Shown piece after piece: positions 52,673 through 62,123 of a stretch of 64,000 bases of DNA. Under the pieces are notes generated by a model. It did no database searches, was not told the origin of the DNA, and saw only the letters and a program-made list of their open reading frames with translations. Numbering within the stretch: position 1 is the stretch's first letter; each line of letters begins with the position of its first letter. The DNA lies in contig CM017451.1 in the NCBI GenBank assembly GCA_007674295.1, forward strand, positions 62,001 to 126,000, given 5' to 3'. A program made the position numbers and the translations under genes. The stretch is from Antonospora locustae (taxonomy: Eukaryota > Microsporidia).

Positions 52673-52866
52673 TCCCTTGCTGCGATCAAACTCAGCAATG
52701 TCCAAGAATGCTTATTTATGTCCGAATTATGTTTTATTCAAGTCTCTCTATCTTCATTGTGCTTACTACCACAATGTTACTGTTTGTTGTGACTCTTATC
52801 ACAGACCTCGTCTTTTATATTCAGAATATATTGCTTTATAGAAGACAGTTCGCCGTATGTAGGTGA
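52588..52866 (+). CDS. Membrane protein, 3' part in shifted frame
   Basis: This frame is open from 52588 (stop at 52585-52587), with its first ATG at 52645. It encodes MLALSIFGVVPCC, then two hydrophobic helices (FIVLTTTMLLFVVTLI and a VFYIQNILLY segment). It has no promoter box of its own before the ATG, so I take it as the continuation of the 52262 gene. Confidence 0.45.
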   Translation, partial: NNKTLVFSCSYTLLYPGSTMLALSIFGVVPCCDQTQQCPRMLIYVRIMFYSSLSIFIVLTTTMLLFVVTLITDLVFYIQNILLYRRQFAVCR

Positions 52867-53411
52867 GAGTGAGCTTTCTTTCTCACACAAATCAAACAAA
52901 TTTCATTTGCAAGGCCACAGAAAATAACGAGAAAGTAACTTTTAACGAGATTTTTGACATGCATCACACATTTAGAAAAACAGAACACCTCAAAAACATG
53001 AAAGATGATGGACTGGCTCTCTTTGAGGACTTTTCTTAGTTAGCCTTTGTCAACTTTATGTTTGAACTTCTGTTGATGGCCGACATCTGCAAAAAGTATC
53101 CGGTTGCATGGTTGGTCTCATTTGCTCTCGTTTTTCCACATCTTCAACTTTAATTTTACAAGCAGATTCAGGATTTGTGTCTGTGTGCCTAGCTCTTTAT
53201 GCTTGCCGTCATTATCTTAATGACTTGTTGTATACTTGGCGTTCGCAAGACAGGTGTAATAATGATACATCGCATTTAGATTAAAACATTCGTTTCACAG
53301 GTCTCCTCGAAGTGAAAAAGGTTCGATTCTTTTATAAATCAGGACGAGACAGACGAGAACATTTAATGAGAGAATGCAGACATTGAAATGACTTGCTTGT
53401 GCAGAAAAGCA
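52867..53411. other. Intergenic stretch, nothing recognised
   Basis: About 545 bases between the split membrane-protein gene and the Arp gene stop. No convincing frame, tRNA or repeat. Confidence 0.5.
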
Positions 53412-54299
53412 TCAGCGTCTGGTGGAAAAGGACGCCCTTCCCTCAGCATGGGTAGACGGGTCACACAAGCTCTTTCGGCTGAGAATCGCCTCCCCGTGTT
53501 CCCTGTAGTCCTGACTGCACACAAAGAGCGCCCGCGACTGCGATATCGACCCGAGCACGCTTGCGCCAAAAAACGTGTGAAAGCGCGACTCGTGCACAAT
53601 TTTGTTTCGAAAGCCTTTCAGATCCTCCTTCATTCGCCGATCGAGACCTGCAGTCTTCGACCCGCCACCCGACATGTAGATGTTGTTACTCAGAACGCTT
53701 TTGCTGTCACTGCTCTCAATCAGCTCCTTCACCGCTTTGCTTACCACGAAGAGCTCTTCTGCATGTTTGTTGATTCTGTCCATTTTGTACGTCCTTCCAC
53801 GGAACTTGGCTACGGCCTCCCCGCCGCCTATCTCGAGATGCTCCTCCTTAAACAACCGTACGGCATCCATGTCGCGCGCGCCGAGGTCCTCCGCAAGAAG
53901 CGCGCTGATGTGAATGCCACCCTCAAATCTCATCTTGTTTTCAACCCGCCCGTCTACCACGCTCGTCACTGTTGTGTATCCGCCGTAGTTCACAACAACT
54001 CCATTCGTCCTACTGTAGGAAAACACGTCGAGCACGCCGCTATCCACAAACAGAAGTGACTCAACGACACCCCGCTCAAACAGAAGCACCAGAAGCTCTC
54101 GCTTGTCGATGTTGTTCTCCGTCACAATCAGGTGCATCGGTTCGTGCACGTTCAGGAGCTCCAATTTGGCGCAGACGCCGTCAGGGTCTGTGCGTGTGTG
54201 CGTGTGCACGACGGGCGATTCCTCACCGCAGTAGCCAAGCTTTGTAAACTCAGCGCCGACGTCACAAATGACAATGTGCGGGAGACCGTAGACATGCAT
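53412..54299 (-). CDS. Actin-related protein (Arp), short and divergent
   Basis: A 295-residue actin-fold protein. The N-terminal strand pair reads IVICDVGAEFTKLGYCGEESP, as in phosphate loop 1 of actins. The central VVNYGGYTTVTSVVDG matches phosphate loop 2, and YMSGGGSKTAGL matches the actin MSGG(T/S) adenosine-binding segment. The C terminus has GASVLGSISQSRALFVCSQDYREHG, the family's GGSILASL...W(I/V)SKxEYxExG region. It is about 80 residues shorter than actin, with losses in subdomains 2 and 4. The SQDYREHGEAIL ending suggests an Arp4-like chromatin-complex subunit, but other Arps are possible. The start at 54299 follows GCTGAGCCC directly, with an AATTTTT tract upstream. Confidence 0.85.
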   Translation of the reverse strand: MHVYGLPHIVICDVGAEFTKLGYCGEESPVVHTHTRTDPDGVCAKLELLNVHEPMHLIVTENNIDKRELLVLLFERGVVESLLFVDSGVLDVFSYSRTNGVVVNYGGYTTVTSVVDGRVENKMRFEGGIHISALLAEDLGARDMDAVRLFKEEHLEIGGGEAVAKFRGRTYKMDRINKHAEELFVVSKAVKELIESSDSKSVLSNNIYMSGGGSKTAGLDRRMKEDLKGFRNKIVHESRFHTFFGASVLGSISQSRALFVCSQDYREHGEAILSRKSLCDPSTHAEGRASFSTRR

Positions 54300-54351
54300 G
54301 GGCTCAGCTTCTACAGAAAAATTCGCTGCAGCAGGGCCCGCAGCAGTACGC

Positions 54352-54870
54352 TTATTTGTTCGCAATAAGCATCCAGATGAAGAATACAGCACCAGCGACG
54401 GCTCCAAGAACTGCAATGCTCAGAACAACGTACGAAATCACACACATCATTTTGCTCTTGATTGGCTTTCTTGCAATCTTCTTAGTTCCACTCATCGCAA
54501 GAAGGCGTCTCTTTGCCTCCTCCAGCGTCTCCCCTGCCTCGTTTCTCATTGTGTCGACGTCCTCATCCGTAAACGACCTTGTGCGTCTCTGCTTGGGCGT
54601 AGCCTGGCGTTCTTCCGCGTCTTCCATGCTCACCGTCCGAAACACACCGGCCTTTCTCGGCTTCTCGCCTGTTGAGGCCAACCTATTCGCAAGCTCGTCA
54701 AATGCTCTCTGCAGTTGCGGAATCTCTCGTGCTACCAACTGCTCCGAGGGCAGACTTTCTCCATTTGAAACCTCTTCAGCTTGTTCTTGCTGCGAGACAG
54801 ACTCCGCTTTACTCGTACGAAGGCCAAACAAATCAAAAACGGCTGCAAGCATCCACATTACGCCCCTCAT
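54352..54870 (-). CDS. Small membrane protein with signal-like N terminus
   Basis: A 172-residue protein. Residues 3-15 are hydrophobic (VMWMLAAVFDLFG) and could be a signal peptide. The middle is acidic and helical with a Thr/Arg-rich patch (TPKQRRTRSFTDED). The C terminus is one strong membrane helix (YVVLSIAVLGAVAGAVFFIWML) with a tail of only four residues. It may be a type I or tail-anchored protein of the secretory system. The start at 54870 follows CATTTCCCCAAGG; the in-frame ATG at 54945 lies upstream of that box. It lies 50 bases from the start of the Arp gene, on the same strand. Confidence 0.65.
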   Translation of the reverse strand: MRGVMWMLAAVFDLFGLRTSKAESVSQQEQAEEVSNGESLPSEQLVAREIPQLQRAFDELANRLASTGEKPRKAGVFRTVSMEDAEERQATPKQRRTRSFTDEDVDTMRNEAGETLEEAKRRLLAMSGTKKIARKPIKSKMMCVISYVVLSIAVLGAVAGAVFFIWMLIANK

Positions 54871-55868
54871 CCTTGGGGAAATGCGTCTTCTTTCTTTTAT
54901 TCCGATACTCCTTTTTTCTCTAAATGAGATGTCATTTACACCCAAAGGAAAGTGTACAGCAAAGCCACTTCCCCTTTTTGTTTAATTTAGATGCACTGCC
55001 TTTATGAGTGACTGCACTGTCCGCAAATGAAAGCAGTCATCTCTCGATTAACGGCAGAAGTGTTTTACCCCTGTTTTGGAAGGACACCGCTTGCGTTCAA
55101 GATCAGACAGAAGAATCAAAGAGACGTCCTGTGACGATTCACCTCGCCGCAGCGCACTATCTGTGTTTCTATTTCTAAAGTATTTTGGCATTCAAAAATC
55201 AGCCGTTAGTCGATTTATTTAGAAGCACATTCAAAATCTGCCGATCGAATTTGGTTTTTGAGCGATTCTTTTTTCCCGCTCTTTCCGTAGAACGGCATTT
55301 CTCTGCGCTTGGTTTCTTCACAAGGGCGCACTTTTAAAAATAATAACCTCTTAACGTGATACATCTGTGCCAGGTCTTTAAATAAAACGGCGGCAGTCCT
55401 AACTTTCCCGTACCACTTTTTACAGAGCTTCGATCGCCCTCTCAGCAAGATCCTTCGCATCTGCTCGCCACACTTTCTGGATTCCACCTTGCTCTACTCA
55501 TATTCACACCTTCAATCTTCTCATATCTCTTTTCTTTCGAAGAAGCTACAGCACCAACGGATCTGCGTTCTCGTAGAGCTTGGCAAATGCTGTGATCCTT
55601 TCAAGGCCTGGAATGTCAATCGACGAGCATGTAGTGCGTGCGAACAGCAATTGCATTTCTTAAAGCGGTTGGTGCAATCGGCATTTCTGCTTGCCATAAC
55701 AGAGATTCGTAACCGCACCAGTTGATTAAATAGCTTTTAGAGCAATGTAGAGGCTAATGGCTGAGTCTACTGCATCACACAATGTTCTCTTTTGCAGAAT
55801 CAATCAATCTTGCAAAAAATGGAACAACACTGGGTTTCGTGTTTTTGTTTCGTCTGCTCAAAAAATAC
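54871..55868. other. Intergenic stretch, no supported gene
   Basis: About 1 kb. A minus-strand frame at 55215-55487 is rich in Lys and Arg but lacks a good start and promoter box and is not supported. Nothing else recognised. Confidence 0.45.
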
Positions 55869-55941
55869 CGCCCGGAATGGGGCTCGAACCCACGACCGTT
55901 AGGTTAAGAGCCTAACGCTCTACCGACTGAGCTACCCGGGC
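55869..55941 (-). tRNA. tRNA-Lys (CTT)
   Basis: A 73-nt cloverleaf on the minus strand. The acceptor stem GCCCGGG pairs with TCCGGGC and the discriminator is G. The D arm is GCTC...GAGC. The anticodon stem TTAGG/CCTAA holds the loop CTCTTAA, giving anticodon CTT (lysine, AAG codons). The T arm is GTGGG TTCGAGC CCCAT. There is no intron. All stems pair with only G-T wobbles. Confidence 0.95.
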
Positions 55942-55981
55942 TGTTCTAAGAACAGCCTGTGCTAATGATGTGATTTTCCAG

Positions 55982-56341
55982 ATGTATGGTTGGTGCATAT
56001 CTGCGAGCACCCCATCGATGATTCGGCACAGAGCTTCGCACTTTGGAAGAATCGTCCAGGTGCGCAAGCCGTGTACTCTCCTTAGGTCGGTCTCTGCAGT
56101 TGTCATCCAGACACACGGAATCAGACAGGAGGGCGCTCTTACGTGCACAACGCCAGAGCAGCTGAGGTCAAGGCTTCTGGAGAATCTGGATGCGCAGACT
56201 TTCGTGGTGAACACAATATGCACATTGCACGTCGACAGAAGTCTTGTTGTTCTCTTCAGAAGCCTTGCTGCGATGGGAAAGACGCTGTACCTGCTCACAT
56301 ACAACAGAGACCGGCTTTGGTACGTAGACGAGATCGAGTAG
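55982..56341 (+). CDS. Hypothetical protein
   Basis: A 119-residue frame with balanced composition and a strand/helix C-terminal half (TFVVNTICTLHVDRSLVVLF, then TLYLLTYNRDRLWYVDEIE). No signal peptide or known motif. It starts 40 bases beyond the tRNA gene, which is on the other strand. A GTG four codons upstream is also in frame. Opposing minus-strand frames over this region have worse composition, so I favour this one. Function unknown. Confidence 0.45.
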   Translation: MYGWCISASTPSMIRHRASHFGRIVQVRKPCTLLRSVSAVVIQTHGIRQEGALTCTTPEQLRSRLLENLDAQTFVVNTICTLHVDRSLVVLFRSLAAMGKTLYLLTYNRDRLWYVDEIE

Positions 56342-56425
56342 ACGGTAACGTGTTCTTCTGCAGAACGCACGCGTTTCCCTCGCAATTTCCCGCTTTGTGC
56401 CCAAAAGCACGCAACACGCGAGGGA

Positions 56426-56683
56426 ATGGAAAAACCAAAGAGTTGGTGCGCAAAAACGTATCTGAAGAAAGTCAAGTCGACTGAAATCACCGTGAAGAGA
56501 AAGTCTGTAGAGAATGTGTGTGTGCTGCAGCCAGAGGTGCACATGCCCGTTGCCGAGGAAAGCGACCTTCTTGTCGAGACACCGAAGCGCGAAGTGCATG
56601 TTGTCACTCCAGACAGCGCAGTGAGAGTGCTTGGAAGTCCCAAGCGGCGAAGCTACCGTAGTGTGCGTCGAATTGACTTTTAG
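56426..56683 (+). CDS. Small hypothetical protein
   Basis: An 85-residue charged protein (KPKSW start, KRKSVENV middle, SPKRRSYRSVRRIDF end). The basic Ser/Arg-rich tail suggests RNA or nuclear binding, but no family is recognised. TTTGTGCCC lies about 35 bases upstream. It converges with the small gene at 56797. Confidence 0.5.
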   Translation: MEKPKSWCAKTYLKKVKSTEITVKRKSVENVCVLQPEVHMPVAEESDLLVETPKREVHVVTPDSAVRVLGSPKRRSYRSVRRIDF

Positions 56684-56796
56684 GCCGCGAGCAACCACAA
56701 TCCACGGCACAAATCGAAACAGATATTTGAGAAATTTATTGTAAAAGGGGTACGTTTGCACACAATCATGCCGAGCGCTGCTGGCGCGGCACCAGA

Positions 56797-57021
56797 CTAA
56801 ATGCTTTCATTCTCTCGCTTGCACAGCCTCGTTCTCAGATACTTGAGCACCGACTTAAAGGACCTCAGCAGCTTCTCATAGAGGCTTTTGATCGTCATGC
56901 GGACATGCGAAAGCGTCGAGACTCCTCCCTCCTCGCTACTGTGGCTTTCTATTTGAATGTTTGTGGACGTGTGGTTTTCTGCCTGCATGGGGGTCATTTG
57001 CGCTGCCAATATCAGTGCCAT
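56797..57021 (-). CDS. Possible small protein
   Basis: A 74-residue frame with a short hydrophobic start (MALILAAQM) and a basic helical end (KSLYEKLLRSFKSVLKYLRTRLCKRE). It begins only 12 bases after the stop of the EF-hand-like gene on the same strand. It could be a small secreted or tail protein or a chance frame; there is no clear CCC box. Confidence 0.35.
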   Translation of the reverse strand: MALILAAQMTPMQAENHTSTNIQIESHSSEEGGVSTLSHVRMTIKSLYEKLLRSFKSVLKYLRTRLCKRENESI

Positions 57022-57032
57022 GGAGCATCATG

Positions 57033-57410
57033 TCACTTTTTTGTGAGCAGCTCAACAAGACCTTCCAGGCTAATCAGCCCGTTCTCGCAGGGCAGCTGCT
57101 CGCAAAAAGCAGCGTACTCCTCGTCAGTCAGCCTGTCTCCGCTCTGCAGCACACTCTTCAGCTCGTCCTTTGTACAGCAGTCTCCGCCAAAGAGAAGGCG
57201 CAGCTCACTCAACAGGTCCTCCGGCGAGTATCTCTTCTCCACGCTGAGGCACAGCTTCTCCAGCTCCTCAAGCGACTGGGGAACACTGAGGCGTTGCGAC
57301 TCAAGAGGCGCATATCCACAGAGTCTGAGCAGGTTGTGCACGTTTCCCTCGTCCAGCTTGTTGTGCGCAATGAAAGACTCGTACTTTTCCTTCAGCTCTG
57401 TCGTCGTCAT
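57033..57410 (-). CDS. EF-hand-fold protein (calmodulin / myosin light chain-like)
   Basis: A 125-residue helical protein laid out like a calmodulin-family protein: ELKEKYESFI as a first E helix, EEGNVHNLLRLCGYAP as the F helix region, then DLLSELRLLFGGD, KDELKSVLQSGDRLTDEEYAAFCEQL and a final ENGLISLEGLVELL that recalls the last EF-hand (DGxIxxxEFxxLL). Calcium-ligating Asp/Asn positions are mostly lost, as in myosin light chains. The start at 57410 follows GGGACCCACC with AATTTG upstream. It lies 100 bases from the formin stop, in the same direction; a shared role in actomyosin is plausible but inferred. Confidence 0.65.
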   Translation of the reverse strand: MTTTELKEKYESFIAHNKLDEGNVHNLLRLCGYAPLESQRLSVPQSLEELEKLCLSVEKRYSPEDLLSELRLLFGGDCCTKDELKSVLQSGDRLTDEEYAAFCEQLPCENGLISLEGLVELLTKK

Positions 57411-57510
57411 GGTGGGTCCCAAAACAAATTGAAATCCTTTGCAAATGACACCTCTGTGTGCACAGGACACAGCGCCTCGTCCTGTTGCTCTGTGCTGTAG
57501 CTTCATAGAA

Positions 57511-59616
57511 TCAGAGCTCTTTGTATACGTCGCTGAGTGAGGCGTAGAGCTCACTGTTCGCCTTTGTGCCTACAAAGGTCTCGAACTCCCCATGGAGTAT
57601 CTTGAAGTTCTCATACTTTTCTGCAAGGAATGCGTACTCGTCCATGGCAACAGCCACTTTTTCGTTCTCCACGTTACGCACTCTTGAGCGGCAGTTCCGT
57701 ATCTCACACATGTCCTGGTCAACACCGTCAAGACCGATCTGCGATGCAGCACTCAGCAGCTCTAGGTCCTTCCGCAGCTCGTTTCGCAAGGAAAGCTTGC
57801 TGAGCGCCAAGTCAAGAACGCTATCTCTGTTTTTTCCACGCAATCTCGCGAACATTCCCATGTCGCTCAGCGAGAACCCGTCTGCACTTCCTAGAGCGGT
57901 GTTTGAGTTCAGGACGTTTCCCAGAAAAAGGAGAATCCGCAGCAGTTCCAAAAATGCCTTGGACTCCATCACGCTTCTGTAAAACCTCTCGAGCACGCAG
58001 ATGGCGCTGGAAACACTTTGCGAACCAAGAACAGAGATGAAGTGCATGGAGTTCAGTGCGTCTTTGAGCTGGTCAGTGGCACCTATGCACTCCTTAAAGA
58101 ACTCCTCTGCACGGCCAAAGCCCCGCTCCCGTTTTTCTAGGGCCTCCAGCTCCTCATCTGTTGGGAAGTTGTGAAGCAGTTGTCTCACAAGATTCTCATC
58201 CTGAAGCTCCATGCGCAGAATCATATGCTTGAGCTCTGCATCCGTGTGCTTTACTCGACAGAGCACGATGTTCATGGCGTTGTTTTTCTTGGCATCGAAC
58301 ACAGAATGCACCTGCACCGAGGACATGTGCTTTTCTTTTGCGTCTTGCCTGGGCTTCACAAAGGGAAGCAGGTCTTCCGCATCAAAAAGAGCCTCCACAC
58401 CAACTGCCGAGATAAACTTCCACACTGATCTTTCTGCAGATACTTTCTCCCAACGAATAGGCATGTACGACTCCTGAAACTTCGACAAGTCAGGCACTTC
58501 CCTGCGTGTGTCCTTCTTTACACTTCGTCTCTTGGGTGGTCCTCTCGCCACAGTGCGAGAAGCACCTGCACTTCCGACAAATGGCGCCCTGCCTCTCTCC
58601 ACATATCGTGTGTTTTCTGCAGATGTATGTCCCATGTATGTTTTCACACTCTGCATCCCCGGTCTTTGAAAAGTCTGTCCAGTGTCGTTCCCCATGCTTC
58701 TGCACGTACTCGAGTGCTCTTGGCCATCTGCCTTGTTCCGTTTTTCAGAAGACACAGGTCTTATGAACCTCTCCTCTGCGTCTCGCAAAAACTGATCTGG
58801 TTCAAACAGCAAACCCTCTAGTATAAAGACTATAAAGTTGCACAGCCCAAGGGATTCCACAATCTCAAGTATTCCCCTGAGTCTATCGTCAAGTGCTGCA
58901 CTGCTCAGGACAGGTCTGCAATGTGCTGTTCTCCTAATCTCTGCAGCCAGACTCTCTGCACAGTCTGCACGCTTTAAAAAGTCTGTCTTGACCAGGAGAT
59001 ACCTGATAATGATTCTCTGGTCTGGTTTGCTCTTTGCGTTGAGCGCTATCAAAAACACCGCTGCCTGTTTTCCAAGGCCTCTTCTAATAACTTCCCCCAG
59101 AAACCATTCCAGGTATCCACCTTCAAATACAAAGGACAGCGTGGTTCTTTGTGCACAGAGGCAGAGAATCTCAAGCATCTCCGGAGAGAGAAGCCTGCTT
59201 ATACTCCTCGCTAGTTCGCTTACTGGGCCTACATTGTCCTTTGACAGAAACACCGCTGCTATGCTGCAGGCAATTCGTCTTTCCTCTGTGCTCATTCTCT
59301 CAAAAGAGTCTCCGATGGCACGGAAGCCACCGTTCTCCACAAATTGTCTGTACACATCACATTTTCCCAGCTCCAGGTAGCATTTTATGCTGTCCAGACA
59401 CGCTACAGAGGGTTTTGTGCGGAGCTTATTTATCAGCAACTTCAAATGTTCGTGTATTACCTCTTCCGGTTGCTGTCGCACCATCAGGTTCGTATGTATG
59501 GACATTCCAGAGACACTGCAGGCGATATCTTTTTTATCGTGCACCTCCACATCCTTCGTTAGACTTTGGACTATTTCGTCGCTACTCATCACCGGCTCTG
59601 CTCGTCTAATGCACAT
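57511..59616 (-). CDS. Formin (FH2 domain)
   Basis: About 701 residues. The N-terminal 300 residues are armadillo-like helices as in the GBD/FH3 region (QFVENGGFRAIGD). Residues about 300-370 are a basic linker with only a PPKRR patch; no proline-rich FH1 run is present. The FH2 domain spans about 385-690: a W-containing lasso (MPIRWEKVS), FDAKKNNAMNIVLCR (family: LDxKxxxNIxIxL), a GNVLNSNTALGSADGFSL segment (family: GNxxN...xxGFxL), and the final helices. FH2 dimers nucleate and cap actin filaments. Without FH1, profilin-actin delivery would be limited. Start uncertain: ATGs at 59628, 59616 and 59589 are possible; 59616 best fits AATTTAGTATGCCCAAAGTA. Confidence 0.88.
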   Translation of the reverse strand: MCIRRAEPVMSSDEIVQSLTKDVEVHDKKDIACSVSGMSIHTNLMVRQQPEEVIHEHLKLLINKLRTKPSVACLDSIKCYLELGKCDVYRQFVENGGFRAIGDSFERMSTEERRIACSIAAVFLSKDNVGPVSELARSISRLLSPEMLEILCLCAQRTTLSFVFEGGYLEWFLGEVIRRGLGKQAAVFLIALNAKSKPDQRIIIRYLLVKTDFLKRADCAESLAAEIRRTAHCRPVLSSAALDDRLRGILEIVESLGLCNFIVFILEGLLFEPDQFLRDAEERFIRPVSSEKRNKADGQEHSSTCRSMGNDTGQTFQRPGMQSVKTYMGHTSAENTRYVERGRAPFVGSAGASRTVARGPPKRRSVKKDTRREVPDLSKFQESYMPIRWEKVSAERSVWKFISAVGVEALFDAEDLLPFVKPRQDAKEKHMSSVQVHSVFDAKKNNAMNIVLCRVKHTDAELKHMILRMELQDENLVRQLLHNFPTDEELEALEKRERGFGRAEEFFKECIGATDQLKDALNSMHFISVLGSQSVSSAICVLERFYRSVMESKAFLELLRILLFLGNVLNSNTALGSADGFSLSDMGMFARLRGKNRDSVLDLALSKLSLRNELRKDLELLSAASQIGLDGVDQDMCEIRNCRSRVRNVENEKVAVAMDEYAFLAEKYENFKILHGEFETFVGTKANSELYASLSDVYKEL

Positions 59617-59897
59617 TACTTTGGGCATACTAAATTCAAGTTTTTCTAGAATGGCAAATACCAGCATGCGCATCCGTGTCTTTTCAGCTTATCTTTTGCA
59701 AAGGCCAACATTGTCTCAGCGTTGCAAATTTCACACTGTGTCTTTCACTTTGGATTTACGTGCTCTCTGCTATTGCCAGGGCTTGCCTGAATTAATTTTG
59801 GTTGACATGTAAGTTTGCATTTTAACCAGCATGCCTGAGCATTAGTGGTGCATTTTGAAACATTTACAGATTGATATAGCTAAAGCACTTTGGCCAT

Positions 59898-61049
59898 ATG
59901 TTTCTAGTGCTGGTTCTTGCTGGCATTCTGAGTGCCTTCGAGATATTTGACCTAAGGGAGCTCTACGGCACAGAAAATGGATATAGTCATCTCAGATTTT
60001 CCGGCGTCATTGACGCAGGATCAACAGGTACCAGAATTAACATATATGGCTTCAACAAAGAAATGATGCCAGAGTTTTACTACCTGGAGAGAATAGAACC
60101 GGGCATATCCACGCTGCTCGACAAGCAAATACCGCCTTATTTGCACGTTCTACTTGGGAGTGCCGAAAAAAGGCTCAAGCACCTTGGTTTTGACATGAGG
60201 ACAGTCCCGATAGCGTTTATGGCGACTGCAGGCCTGAGGCTTGTGTCCAAAAAGAGATCTGCAAGCATAATGAGTATTGTCAGAGCGATGTTGAAAAAGC
60301 ACAACATAGACACGCGAAACGTAAGTGTGATAACTGGTGCAGAGGAGGGTATGCTTGCATTGAGGTCGCTCATGTTGCTGAAAAAGGCAGAGCGCTGGGC
60401 CGTTTCTAGGCTCGGTTGCGAGTTTCTCAGCAAACACACGAATCTTGACATAGATCTGGACTACTGCAAGGAAATGGCCGCCCACATGAAACACAGCCAC
60501 ACTTACGGAATCATTGACATGGGTGGCGGAAGCGTCCAGATTGCATATGTAAACAAGCAGGAAAACAGCCTCGTCAGCCAGTCTTTTCTTGGCTTTGGAC
60601 TTCGAGAGAGCATACGGCAGATAAAAAGCCACCCAAGCTACAGGAAATGCCGCTCTGAGAAATCAGAGGAGTCTCCGCTGTGCATTCCTATATTCAGGGA
60701 CATATTTGACAAGGTCTCCAAGACAAGGAGGACCAATGGAATTTCCAATGTAAACGAACTCTTTCTTATCTCCTTTTTCTATGACAACTTTTTCACCAAC
60801 AAGAAAACATATAGAAAAAAACTTGACGATGTCAGAAAAGAGTTTAGAGAAAAGTGCGCAACCTTAGAGGGAAAAAACTGCTTGGAGGCTGGGTTTCTGA
60901 TGCTTCTGTTGAAGTACTTCAATTTCAACGAGAACACGTCATTCTTTCTTGTAAACAAGGTGCTTGGCGTTAATCTTAACTGGAGCATGGCAAAGGCATA
61001 TGACCTTTGCCAGGAAGCATACGGAGCCGGAAAATGGCATCAGACTTAG
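59898..61049 (+). CDS. GDA1/CD39-family nucleotide phosphatase (apyrase)
   Basis: A 383-residue NTPDase with a signal peptide (residues 1-14) and no C-terminal membrane segment. All apyrase conserved regions are visible: DAGSTGTR at 39-46 (ACR1), ATAGLR at 109-114 (ACR2), GAEEG at 147-151 (ACR3), DMGGGSVQIA at 207-216 (ACR4) and a late NW pair (ACR5). The family hydrolyses NDPs and NTPs in the secretory lumen or outside the cell. In yeast Gda1 supports glycosylation by turning GDP into GMP; a secreted form could also act on host nucleotides, which is inference. The length is shorter than yeast Gda1 (518). Confidence 0.93.
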   Translation: MFLVLVLAGILSAFEIFDLRELYGTENGYSHLRFSGVIDAGSTGTRINIYGFNKEMMPEFYYLERIEPGISTLLDKQIPPYLHVLLGSAEKRLKHLGFDMRTVPIAFMATAGLRLVSKKRSASIMSIVRAMLKKHNIDTRNVSVITGAEEGMLALRSLMLLKKAERWAVSRLGCEFLSKHTNLDIDLDYCKEMAAHMKHSHTYGIIDMGGGSVQIAYVNKQENSLVSQSFLGFGLRESIRQIKSHPSYRKCRSEKSEESPLCIPIFRDIFDKVSKTRRTNGISNVNELFLISFFYDNFFTNKKTYRKKLDDVRKEFREKCATLEGKNCLEAGFLMLLLKYFNFNENTSFFLVNKVLGVNLNWSMAKAYDLCQEAYGAGKWHQT

Positions 61050-61270
61050 AAAGGCATTTGCTTGCAGACTATGCAGCTTCGTTTGTCTAACTTCTGGTAA
61101 ACTACTACTTTACACCCAGGTTCTTGTATATATCGAATTCTGCAGAAGGAGATTGTGCTCTTGCAAGCAAGGAGACTGTTCTGTGCAAGATATCGCACAA
61201 TAAACTCGTAAACAGGTGTACAGTCCAATGTCCGTATGGTCTTGATCAAAATGAACTATTTAATTCGTAT

Positions 61271-61876
61271 TCAGAGATTTGCAATCGACATTCCCACTGC
61301 GGCAACCGTTGCGTATTGCAGAACAAAGCATGCGATCCAGAACATAAACTGTCTCTTGTGCGACGTGAATTGGTAGTCCTTCAGGAGAGACATAGAGATA
61401 TAGTACTGGGATATCATCACAACGACAAAGAAGAACAAGAAGTTGAGAAATGGAAACAGAGCCTGCAGAAAAATGGCTGCTGGAATGTATATAACTGAGT
61501 ACATGCACGCATACACATAGGAGAGAAAATCATAGTCGACTTCTCTGTTCAGAATGAGCCGATACACCAGTGCGCTCACAAAGCAGAATGTTATCAGCAC
61601 AAAGAATACCGGTAAAAATGCACTCAGTCCAGCATACGAGGTGCTGCCTGTGAACGACGCAAGAATTGCCATAACAATGGTTTCCAGTGATAGGAGTGCA
61701 CAGTAGAAAACAATTGCAATAATGCTTGGCCTCAGCTCTCTCATTTCAAGCGGGTCCAGAGAGTACGCCTTCATCATGCACCTCAGCTCCTGCGAAAAAA
61801 CACCTGGCGAGTGCATTGAAGATGAATCCTGAGAGATGCTCCGCGGTATCACGCCTCGCTTGTCTTCAACAGCCAT
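61271..61876 (-). CDS. Multi-pass membrane protein, YIP1-family-like
   Basis: A 201-residue protein. Residues 1-50 are polar with an acidic-basic stretch (YSLDPLEMRELRP). Five hydrophobic segments follow (about 52-72, 80-103, 118-135, 137-157, 170-197). An N-terminal cytosolic part plus five close membrane spans, with a DP...P entry to the first span, is the YIP1/YIPF layout; these proteins help Rab GTPases and COPII traffic at the ER-Golgi. The sequence match is weak, so the assignment rests mainly on topology. It is divergent from GSK3 (248 bases apart). Confidence 0.5.
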   Translation of the reverse strand: MAVEDKRGVIPRSISQDSSSMHSPGVFSQELRCMMKAYSLDPLEMRELRPSIIAIVFYCALLSLETIVMAILASFTGSTSYAGLSAFLPVFFVLITFCFVSALVYRLILNREVDYDFLSYVYACMYSVIYIPAAIFLQALFPFLNFLFFFVVVMISQYYISMSLLKDYQFTSHKRQFMFWIACFVLQYATVAAVGMSIANL

Positions 61877-62123
61877 GTTTTGTGTTGTTTGCTAAATATA
61901 AACACACTTGTTTGAGCATTGTCATTTCAAACAAATAACAGCAGAGCATGTCATATGTGCAACCGATGACTGATGATTTCGCATGTCCTGATATATTACG
62001 ACAACTATCTGAGCCTTCTTTACATGACAGACTGTGGGTTGTAAGTCCTCTGTGTGTACCTGTGATGCGTGTCTATGTTCAAAGCTTTGTACTCCGTCGA
62101 GAGGGCCATCTACAGCCCTAGGC

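Noticed and set aside
53255..53335. tRNA-like T arm (GGTTCGATT)
   Set aside because: No matching acceptor stem, D arm or anticodon arm upstream.
55215..55487. 90-codon basic minus-strand frame
   Set aside because: Begins only with GTG, has no CCC box, and shows no recognisable motif.
56168..56761. 197-codon minus-strand frame opposite the genes at 55982 and 56426
   Set aside because: Rich in His, Cys, Leu and Arg like an antisense shadow; the plus-strand frames have better composition.
61955..62025. C/D snoRNA-like boxes (TGATGAT and CTGA)
   Set aside because: No terminal stem and no guide match could be tested; boxes this short arise by chance.
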